Assembly (NCBI RefSeq): GCF_047948215.1
Contig: NC_134456.1
Span: forward strand, 59,225,029 to 59,289,028
Reading direction: 5' to 3'
Source of the DNA: Lycorma delicatula
Lineage: Eukaryota > Arthropoda > Insecta > Hemiptera > Fulgoridae
DNA: 64,000 nt
Positions within the stretch are counted from its first letter, which is position 1; each line of letters starts with the position of its first letter. Made by a program: the position numbers and the translations under genes. The notes below the pieces were generated by a model. That model made no database searches. It was given only the letters and a program-made list of their open reading frames with translations, and had not been told where the DNA came from. This document shows, one piece after another, positions 38,801 through 50,800 of the stretch.

Positions 38801-41800
38801 AATATTGAGATATGATATATCTATCATACCTTAATTTTTCATGAAAGCACTTTCGCGGGATCCCACATCCTCAGTCATGATTGACATAATTCCGTTATTA
38901 CATAATAAAAATAGAAATACTAAAATAATGATAATTGCATATCAATTTAAGAGTGCTGCTATCAGTTGCAGTTTTTATATGAAATTCTTCCTCAAACTAT
39001 GTGATAGTTTATCAAATTCAAATTTTTGTACATAATTGTGTGTAATTTTGTATGTTGTTACATATGTAATATTTTCTAATATATTTTAATTTTATGTCAT
39101 TTTTATTAATTTTTAACATCAGAAATGTTAATCTAAATCTAGATATGTTAATGAAGTGTTAATATCAGAAATAGAATATTTACCGTTTATTAAATGGTGA
39201 ATTTTCATATTAGAAAAACCTAATTTATTATTTTTATAATTTCAATAATGTTCAAGAAATATGGTTTTAAAGGATCTACTTGTTTTTCCTTTATAAATAA
39301 CAACACAATCATCACATTTAATTTTATAAATTCCATACAGATTATTTTCTTAATTTTATTTTTTAAATATTTTATTATGTGGTTATTTTCTCAATATTCT
39401 GTACTAGGTGGTTTATTTTATAGAATTTAAATATACTTTAACAGTACAGAGGAGTAATATGAGTCTTAAAAAGATTAATTAGAGTAAAGTAATATATATA
39501 TACAAGGAAACTGAATGGTATTTTCATATTCCTCATACCTGAAAACAAAAAAAAAATTTTTAATTTCACCACCTAATCCCACAGTGCGACCGAAAGTAAT
39601 AATGTAGTTTTCTTCAAAAAGTCTGTAAAAAAAAATAATAATTCCGATATATTAAACTTACCATTTATTTAAAATACATTTTCTATTTTCTTAATTTTTC
39701 TTTTACATCTGACTAATCATCCAATATCCATTAACTGCGTAATTTTCATTTTTCTAGGACTATACCACTCTAATTTATTTTATGAAAAGAAACTCACCTT
39801 ATCCAGCTGCAGAAAACTTTTCCTTATATCTTTTGAAAGTGCTTTTTTAGTGCATGCCCCAGAACTACAAATTCAGTGGATACAAGGCAAGATTACCTAA
39901 AATACATGGCAATATTAAAACTTGGAGAGACTTCCCCTGCATTAAACATTTAAAGGCAGCAAACCACCAGAAAGTCCACGGCACAACGTACAAGTTTTAT
40001 TTTTCTTCCTGTATTATACCAAATTAAATACATTATCCTGTTGTAAACTACTTATCTTGTCATTTCAACTATTTTGACAACATATCAGTACAATAATATT
40101 TTCAAACTATTCTAATCTAATATTAATTTTGTTATCTTTATTACTAATAATCTCACAGGTTCTTTAACAAGTTTAAATTACATTTATTACTTACTTTTCA
40201 AAGAAAAGTACTTTTGGTTGCACTATGGGATTGGGGGTGAAATTGAATTTTCTTTACGTTTTGAGGTATGAGGAGTAATATTATATATAATATTAAATAA
40301 TATTCACTTAAAATGTAATTTCCTTTTATATATATGTATATTTCCTTTTATATGTATTCCTTTTATATATTTAGGACTATGTATAAAATTTTTTGCTTGA
40401 AAATTTCCAAAACTACTATGTTAATTTCATTGAAATTTAGAAGGTTGGTTGATTCATTCTTCAGTTATGCTCAATTTAAGGTCAATAATAGACAACATAA
40501 ATTGAGGTTGTATTAGTGTATTTTTCACACACGCTTGTGCAGTGAGTCACACCAGTGAGTGAGTTTAAACTTGATGCTTGTGTATAGGGTCTACTCATTA
40601 AAATATACTTTAATATTAAAAAAAAAATTATACCTCTTTTAGTTTTCTCATTTACTGTATGTTTTGTATAATTCTTGCATAAAAAATTATATAAAAATTA
40701 TATACATTTGTCATCAAATGTATATAGTTCTTTATACTCTGAAGATCAGTGTACTTCTGACAGCAAAGTAATGAATGACAGCATCGGAAACAAAAAGTCA
40801 GTCGTCTTTTTAAATTTGTACTTGTGTACAGTATTCTAGCTTATTGAATTTGTTTATAAATTTATTTACATCATCAATTACTTAAAATCACAACTTTCTG
40901 AATGAAAAACAGAAACATTGGTACTGTCACCAACACCAGCAAAGCTTTTTACTTTTATATTTCTTATTATAATTTTGAATTAAATTTGTTACAATTCTGC
41001 TGTTTTTGTTTATGCATATATCTTTTTGTATATTATTTATAAAGTCATCATGACCATTCGGATTTGGAATTAATTTAATTAGTTTTAATATAATTGTTTA
41101 ATCTTTATTGTTTCCTATTTCTGATGTATATATATATGTATACCTCATAAAGTATGTATGTCTTATTTAACCGTGAAAGATTTGAGTTTTTTAACTGGTT
41201 ACATTATTATTTGCAACATACATGATCATTGATAATAAAAAAAATTGCATTGAGTTGATATATATAACTTATTCGCCAAATTAATAAATTAGTATACAGA
41301 TTAATTTATTATAAAACAAATTAATCTGATTAACAACTTCTAATCAAAAAATGGATGATTAAATGGATTAAATGAATAAATTTAAGTAATCAGTACTGAA
41401 CAATTAAGAAAACTAAAAAAGCAAAGAAAACAATAGATGCAATTATTTTAAAGCAGATTTTCATTTGTCTCATGTTATTTAATGTACTCTACTTTGCCTG
41501 GATGATGACAGCATATCAGGTAACCTTTGGCTAGTTGTTGACCTGCTACTCATGGATGATTTTGGCCTAATAGAGCATGTAGAAGAAGTTGAAGTTGATG
41601 CTTCTGAAACATAAATACACCAGGAATTAAGCTGATTGTGTTAAAATTACTAACACAATTTAAGACATCAACCACATTATTTAATACCAAAAAAAAGGCT
41701 ATTTAAAAAAATCAAAAATGTCTCATACTCTCATAACAGAGACAACAAATAGTTTTTGTTGTAAGGAACAGTAACTAATTATTTAATTCTGAATAACTGT

Positions 41801-44800
41801 GTTTTTTTTTTTTAATCTGAGAAATGTTTTTGTCAGTTAAAATGGTAGAAGTAGTTTGTAAGGTATAAATATATTTTTCTATTTTTTTTTTGGAAATACA
41901 ATCTTTTTTTTAAGGTTTTGTTCTTAGGATCTTCATTATTGCCAACAATTTCCTTATATCCAAGTTTTCACATAGCACAACTTCACACTCCAGCCTTTCA
42001 CTGTATGAAGAATATCCCTTCCAGTTTGTTATTGTATTGAAAATGTATCCAGATTTAAATAGAGGAAGTAAAGACCTACATATTTAATATGAACTTTGTG
42101 ATGCAACTCTGATCAAGGGTTTACCATGGATTTCCTTGAACCACTCAGGCAAATTCTGGTGGTTTTTTTTTATTCATAGAATAACATATTACAATCCCTG
42201 ACATGAATATTATAATGCATTATTATATATTATCAGAATAAAAGGTTTGTAAACTATTATGTATGGAGATATAGCACAACAATAATTCAGTAGCAATGAG
42301 GCAGTTTTAAAATAAGTGACTTCATTAGAAACATCTGTATTTTGTAACATGGAATGTCCTATCATAAACTGTAATTTATCAGTAACTATTGGCTCAGATA
42401 TGCTATATACCTCATTAACATAGAGCTTGCTGCAAACCAGAATAAATTTGAAGGGGAAGTGATTGAGGAAAGAGAAGGAAGAAAGAACAAAGGAGAAGTA
42501 GCATAGGACGTATTACACTATGTACAGGTAGCACAACCAATCTTGATGCTTGGCGCCATGATAAAAACAACTGCACTTCAAATCATTCTACTATCCTTTT
42601 AGCATAACATTTGATTCATTATCTAACAGCGAATGGGTCTTCATAAGATGTATTGTAGTGTTAATATTGGACTGCAGAACAGAATTTTTTTTAATTTTGA
42701 TCACCTCAATGTATAGCTATTATTTTGAACATTATTAAATTTTTAAATTTAATTTGATTTTATTATGTATATAAAAGATATGTTAAATTTAATTGGTTTA
42801 TGAAAAAATGTTTAATTAATATCAGACCATTTTCTGCGAAAAAATATGTTCTTTTTCAAAATGATAAATGTAAGAAGAATTACAGAAGCATTTATGTGAA
42901 GCTGGAAATTGTACAAAAGAATGCCTACACATAAATTGGTATAACACACAAATCAAAATGTATTACCTTCATTGAGTGTTGGTGTTCCATTTTATTTTCA
43001 AACAGATATTCAAAAATTAAGGTAAGGTAATGATTAAATACATTAAATAATGAAATCAGAAATTACAGCAGACACTAATTGTTTTTAAATGTTAGAACAA
43101 AAAAAAACAATTTTAATCAAAGACCATGAATGCCATCCACTTTGCAAGAAATATTAGAATTTCTGAGGTTATTGTCATAAGAATCATCTTCGTAATCATT
43201 ACTGCCACTTTATCCATCTTGTAAAAAAATAATAAATGATTCCATAACATTGTCAATAATGTGTTTTTGTTGCATATATTCAGCTTCTGTTTCCATAACT
43301 TTATCACAATACAACTTACAATTTTTTTCATTCATGTCAGTCACTTTATTTTCACATAGCTTTCGAACATCTTTGATATCAAAAGTTATGTTATGACTTG
43401 CTTCCTGTAACTTTTCACTAAACCATTTTGATAGGATTTAAATCCGAGTGGTATGGAGATAGTCAGAGAACCTCATGCTGTTTTTTTTTTAAAAGTTCAT
43501 CAAACTCATAGACAGTAAACTTTTTTCTGTTTGTTTTTACCAATTCGTATGTGTGGTATCAAGATCGAGGAAAAATGAGGAACACAATAATTCTGCAGCT
43601 ATTTTATCATATCTTCTTTTCTAGAAAGGGATAGGGTGAGTTTTCAGAAACTACCACATAATTATCGAGACACTTTGGAATTAATATCTCTTCTGTCCAT
43701 TTTAACTAATCTTCTACTTTCATATACTTCTGTAATCGCCACTTTTTAAACTTTCTTGCCAAATTAGTAAGGCAATTGGTGTAAAACACATTTCTCCTCT
43801 GGCATGCATTATAATAAGATTATAATAAGTCTGTTGCCTTTTGAAAGAAAAAACCTTCAGCCCGTCACCTGAATCACTGCATTACAATTTATTTGCGGTA
43901 TGAGAAGATAATATATATGACTCGTCGAAGTACACTATCGACCTATTTTTGGTTGTAAACTTTTTTATGGCAGTTAGATCTGTTACCTAATATCATGTCA
44001 CTCAGTGAGTACCATCCTGTTATTTTCAGTTTTTCTTCACCTAAAACCTATTTCTTTTTTATTCTTCTCAAACTCGTCTCTTTTCCTGAGCCAGTAGAAT
44101 CGTTAACCACTAATATTATCTTTTTCATCATCGGAGTTCTTTATAAATTTTATGAAATTCGTTAATAGTCTATCTCACCACAAACTTATCAAAGTCATCT
44201 AGCCCCGTTGCAGGCTTTTCAACCTAACATTACAATAAATAAAAATTAATTAAAAATAAAAAATATAATAAAGCCTGTAGATTAATATAACAATGTAAAG
44301 GAAGATCTCTAACAATTGAAAATAAATATCAAAATAATAACAGAATAAAATTAATAATAGGCATAAAATAAATGTCTCACTTGACTAGCATTTCATAATC
44401 ATATAATTAATTTATAAAATTTGAAAATAATAAAAATTTAACTAAATAACAATGTGAACAAGTGTAAAACAGCCCTCAGTAAAATTTAAGAATCAAGTTA
44501 AATATAAAATAAAATAAGTACCTCTCAACAATTACCATCTTAAAAGATATACAATATGGAGAAATTTAAAACAATAAAAACTTGTTAATGAAAAAATTAG
44601 AATGTTAAAGGCTTACAAAACAATAAATAAAATTTTAACATGGAATTGCATGATATGTAAACTAAAATATTTTATTGTTATTCAAAGTACATTAAAAGGT
44701 TCTTGCCATCTCAAATTTTTGACAGTGCCTCAAAATATTTGCACTCACAAATAATTTTAACAGGCTGGCACAAGACAATCAATTGTATCCAGCACAAATA

Positions 44801-47800
44801 GGGAGCATCAACAGAAGACATAAAAACAGAAAAAGGCTGTAAGATAATCTAGCTTGTCCCAAATGTAAATGGGACATGACAGTTTAAGTATTCTTAAATC
44901 TTCCATGGCAATATTTTGTTTTTAACCTGATAGATTTTTCTGCACAATTTCCTGACAGTAATTCGTTCTCATGCAAAATTTCACAGAAGATATAAAATTA
45001 GAAGCAAAAATGGAGTCTGTGGAAACCTGCTGAATGTAAGTTTCTTTAGCCCTTCAATGGCTCATTCATTAATGAAATTCCTTAATATTAAGAACCCAGT
45101 ATAAGCTAAGATCAATTATTGACAAAGAGAGTGTGATAGCAGATTACAAATATATAAAAGATTGCATAGCGTGCTCTGTACTCCTGACAGAATGATTGTA
45201 ACACACTGAGTAATAGAATGTATCCATAGTAACAATTTTCACTGTCTTCAAATAGCCTAACGTAGCCTCAACTTATGGTAACTTAGATACACCAAAGATA
45301 AACATTTTATTCCAGATTATAAACATTCTTCCTACAAGACTACCTTACCATCTAATTTACATTCTAAATTTACAAAATTATCATAAACCTAATGGTATAT
45401 ATTATCATACTCAGATTAATCCGACTCTCTCTCTCTTTTTTTCTGTTTAGCCTCCGGTAACTACCGTTTAGATAATACTTCAGAGGATGAATGAGGATGA
45501 TATGTATGAGTGTAAATGAAGTGTGTAGTCTTGTACATTCTCAGTTCGACCATACCTGAAGATTAATCCGACTCAGAAAATTTCAACTACAACTCCAGAA
45601 AGTTGATAGAGAGAGAGTGTGGGGTTGACTCAAATATCAACAGGGATAATCATACAGGTGTCTATCAGAATGTTCATGGAGCCTTTTCAACAAAATGTAT
45701 AAAATATGATGATGAATTTGTGATACTCTTTAACAAAATTGAATGGAACTCATAAAAAGTCTCAACTGCAAATCAACCCAAAAGTTAATAAAACCTAAAA
45801 ATTATATTGTAAGAAAAATACTAAACTATAACCAACCAGGCTGTATGTTGTTTGAATTTGCATCATTGCATCCACTAATAATAGTACTATTTGCAGCAAA
45901 CCTTGGTGCTAGTAACGTTGGCACTAGTGCAGCTGCAACAGATGTTGCCAGGTTGTTATATGGAGCAAGCATTGCCAGCTGCATAATTCCTACAACAAAG
46001 AAAGCATTATCTTGTATTCTCTAACTCTGTATCTCTGTAACATAAATATTCTTGAATCTCTTCTCAACATTCAAACACTTAGAAACTGTTCAACTTCATG
46101 TTTGTTTGTTTCTTTGTACTTGTTTACAAAACCTTTAAATGTTCTACTAAAAGTGTTCAACTTAAGAGTACTAAAAAAGGACTCCTAAAATAAAGCTAAT
46201 TTGACAAAACAAGAATCTTGGAGATTTTGATTTCTCTGTTAATGACAGTAAAGTGTTTTGGTTAAAAATACATTTAAAAGCAAAGTAAAGTTTTGAAAAA
46301 TGACACAAGAAATTTTTACATAATTTTCAAGTTATTTTCTTACAGTTATCACACTATGGTTGACAAGAATTATAGCAAAAGATTTTTAATTATTTTTTTT
46401 TGCATAAAGAAAATTTTGTTAATAATAATAATAATAAAATATCAATAATAATAATTGATATTTGTAACTGTTAATAAGTTTTAAAAAGATAACTTTCATT
46501 ATGTAATAACACATATCTTAAACAAGATAAGAATGGCAAAAATACAAAAATTATATTCAACAGAATTTAGCAGTATTGTTGAAATTTATTTAAATGAACG
46601 ATTAGATTTTAAGGAAACTTTTGTTAACATGTATACTTTTAAGGAATTTTTGTCATTTCCAAAATACAGTAAAAATTATCCATGACGGAACCTAGATGAA
46701 ATCTAAAAAATCTTTCTAGGGTAAAAACAGAAAAAAAATAAAACAAAAAGTAGGCCATAAGTTATTGTAAAGTGGTGTGGTAATAATCACAACATTAATT
46801 CTAAATATGTGATCAAAATATATTTTTTACATGTGGTATGATTTCAAAGGCATCTATCTATACACTTATTATTTTAACCCCTGTTCGTTAAGACTTTGAC
46901 AGGTGAAGTTTGTCAAATAGTGATATTGACTTAACCTAATAAATACAAATAGTATTTGGCTTCACTAAATACAATAGCAATAAATATCAAATATCATTGT
47001 TACTAACTAAACCTTCCATTATTATTTAAATTTGTAAAAATATATTCTTTTAGTTAAAACTACTTTTTGCCATAATTAAAAATTAATTATGTTAACAATA
47101 TTTTTTTCATAGATGAAACATAAATACAAATACATTCTACACAATTTAAATTACTAATAAATTAAACCACATATTTTTTTATTTCATTATTGTGATAACT
47201 GCTCAAGATGGCACTTGACATTCAACTTAAAGAGTGACAGAAATGAAGTAGTATAAATCAAATAATGTAAAAATAATGAAATATGTGATAAAAATATTTT
47301 TTTGACCCGTAATACAAATACACTTTCAATTGTAATTGAAATTTGTATCTGACACACATAAATGTTTTTATACAAATTGTTAGTAATAAAATTAACATTT
47401 CCTGTTTTATATAAACAGGGAATGTTGTTATATATATATAAATGTTAAGTTCGTTTGTGTACGGCTTCAAAAACTCAAAATGTTCTGCACCGATTGAGCT
47501 CAAATTTTAGCACGATATATAACCGGCATCAAAGATTGTTTTCATCTATTTTTAATAAATCTATCTATCTATCTATCTATTTTTAATTTGTACAGTTTTT
47601 TAATAAATAAGAGGCTAATAAATTAGATGGAAATGTAAACAAAGGAAAACCAATCAGATCAATGCAAGTTGGCCGCTGTCAAACACAACGACCAATCACA
47701 AAGAGCCCGTATGGCCGTTGCCAATGTAAGCAAAATCACAACTGATTAAGTAACAAATTTCTTTGAATTATATTTAACATCTAAAACATCTGTATTTTAT

Positions 47801-50800
47801 TAAAAAAAAAAAACACCAAAACAAAACGAAAATCCACCAAAACGATGACGTACAGTAAATAAATTAAAACACCCAAGTCTTAAGATAGACTTAAGACTAT
47901 GCAAACAAAAAAAGTCGAAATAACCAAATACACAAAAAATAATATCCCTACATAATGACCAAAAAATCCTTTGTTAGGTTATTTTTTTTACATATATATG
48001 ACCAAACAATCGTTTTTTGGTCATTTAGCGTTCTTTGCTATGTAAAAGCAAAGAACAAAATTCACAAATAGTAACACTGAAACCACACAACTAAGTATTC
48101 GCTTCTTTTTTTTTTTGTTTTTCTAACTTCCGAAACCACCGTTATGCATTGCTTCAGATGATGATATTAATGATTTATAGCGCATGAAAATGCCATGCCT
48201 GACCGGGATTCCAACTCGGAACCACCGGATTAAAGTCCGAGACGTTACCACTCGCGCCACGGAGGCCGGCAAACATATTCGTTAGGAGCCGAATAAAAAT
48301 ACGACTTACCAATATGGCGTTGTGTGTCAAACCAATTTTATACGGACTATAATTACTTTTAATACGCGAAACCCTTTGCAATGATTGAACATTAACTTAA
48401 ACCTCTTCAAAAATTATTCCTTTTGAACTAAGCCACATTTTGATATCATTGTTTTTCTATAACACGGCTGGAATAATTCTTTTCCTTTAATGATAAGAAG
48501 CGTTGTCGAAGACAATAACCGAATTCTCTTCCAAAGGACATAATACACCGCTAAACTATTTCTAAATAATTTAAATTCGTGTAATTTTTTTACGAATCGC
48601 GTTATCAAAATCTCACCTTTTTTTCAATTGACCTGCGGGGTTTTGTTTTCTTTGGAGACCGTAATTCATTAGTAGATTCATACTTGAGAATCACGTTGTA
48701 CACTGAAGCAGCACAACTTCTACTTACGTTAGCAGTTTATTAATATCTGAAATCAACGCCGTTTGATTATTCTGTAATTTGTAAGCATTACTCTGCTTTT
48801 GTAAGCATTTAAAATGATGTGTTTTTTCGCACGACTTAAGGGCCTTTTTTCGCAGCCCACAAATCTTTATATATAAAAATGTTAAGTTCGTTTGTGTACG
48901 CTTCAAAAACTCAAAATGCTCTGCACCGATTGAGCTCAAATTTTAGCACGATATATAACCCGCATCAAAGATTATTTTTATCTATTTTTCGCATCAGTCA
49001 CATACCCGCGACCGCGAGAAAACAGTTTTTTTAACGGTCAGCTGTGTACCAGTGACCGCGCCATCTGCCGGAAGGGAGGGGAACACTCGCCATACTAGTT
49101 AACGACAACCGCAGTCACATGTGAAACAATACATGTTCCCAATTACATTGTTTATTAATAACAAAAAAAAACGTATCCACTTGCATCTGATTCAGATTAT
49201 TATACAATCTGAATTAAATATTCACTTTAATTGAGGTACTTTTGCGTGATCGTGTCGTGATTGAGCTGCGCCTTTCACCAAGCTCTGAATTTATTAGAAA
49301 ACGACCAACAATGGGATATATGTATTAATGACTCGTGCAACACTGCACATCCAAACTAAATTCGCGCATTATTCACAATTATATTGACTGCTTGCTTCCC
49401 TTCATCTCCCATAGAGTTATGGGAAAGATATCGATTGCATATGGCTGAGGATATTTTGCATAGAGTACGCCTAGAAAATACCAATATGGCCATGGAATTT
49501 ACAGAAGGCATTTACAACGAAGCATTGATAAATATTGAAGACAACTTTATTAGCTATTGCAAATAAAGTTCTTAGTCAATTGGGAATGCCAGCACCCACC
49601 CGAGCTGCGATTGCTTCATTTGATGTGGATTTACGCCGTGAACAGAGTTACAACATTGGTGATCTTCAGTCATATGTCCAATCAAACATTCCCAAATTAA
49701 CGCGTGAACAGAAAGGTATTTATGATCGCAAAATGCAAATAATAAATGACGGAGTTGGGGGGGGACCTTCTTCTTGGATGCGCCAAGAAGAAGGTTTTTC
49801 CTCAATTCCTCATTCTAATGAGGAATGCTTTCCCGCATTCCTCATTAGATTGATTCTAGCAACGGTTCGATCAAAAAATGACAATTATCCTGTTGCGGAA
49901 TATTAATCAGCCAAAACTCTGCAACGGCACGCGACTTACAGTTAAGAAATTGATGAATAACGTAGTTGAAGCAAGAGTTGAGTAGTGACTCGGTCCGATA
50001 AGCAGCTAGATTCGGTGTATCCCGTACGGGTGATAATATCAGTGGTTTTTCATAGTTTTCGGTAGTTATTAGTGTTTAGTGATAAAATATAGGTTTAGAC
50101 GAGTGGATTAAGGCATAAAACGTTCAAATCGGTTAGAAATTACAGTAGATATAAGGTTTTTTAGTTTAAATATGGACCGCATGGCGGTCGTATTAAGTGA
50201 AATTTTAAACAGTGCCAATTAGCGTAGAATAGTTTGTAGTTGTTAGTGTTTGACAAGACGATCATTTTAAGACATCAACCGTGGAAATCGGTTCGTGGGA
50301 AGGCGTGATATTAACGTTTTTCCCTCACCAAGTGTCCACGTGGCGACACTTCGGCGCCAGCCCTTTAAGTTAATTTATACATTAGTAGTGACTCTTTTTT
50401 AAGTGATAGATTATCAACCTTGTTTGTTTTGTTGATGATAATAGTAGTTTAAGACAGTTAGATATAGTTTTAATTAAATAATAAGTGTTTTTAGGAGGTA
50501 ACCTAAACGGGATTCCCGCCACGTGCTTTGTGGAGGGAAAAATACTAGCATAGCAGGCGGGATACTGTATAGTGGTATCAGCCGCCATTGTCCGCCATTA
50601 TTAGGACAAGTTAAAGACAAAGAGGTTGCAGCAGTGTTGCCAACCTACTTAGTGAATCAGTTAAGACTCGTTTAAGTGAACTAGACTAATAATTAGTTTT
50701 AGGACCGTAATCTTATTTAATTTAGTGTGTTATTTTTGAGTGGTGCGAACTCTAGGGCGTAAGTCCTGCATCATTTAGGTTATTTTGTTAATTATTTTAT

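Noticed and set aside
43113..43331. 72-codon minus-strand frame
   Set aside because: Out-of-frame part of the decayed DDE transposase tail.
48180..48275. tRNA-like sequence on the minus strand
   Set aside because: It has A and B boxes but continues into a SINE body and tail shared with other copies; not a tRNA gene.
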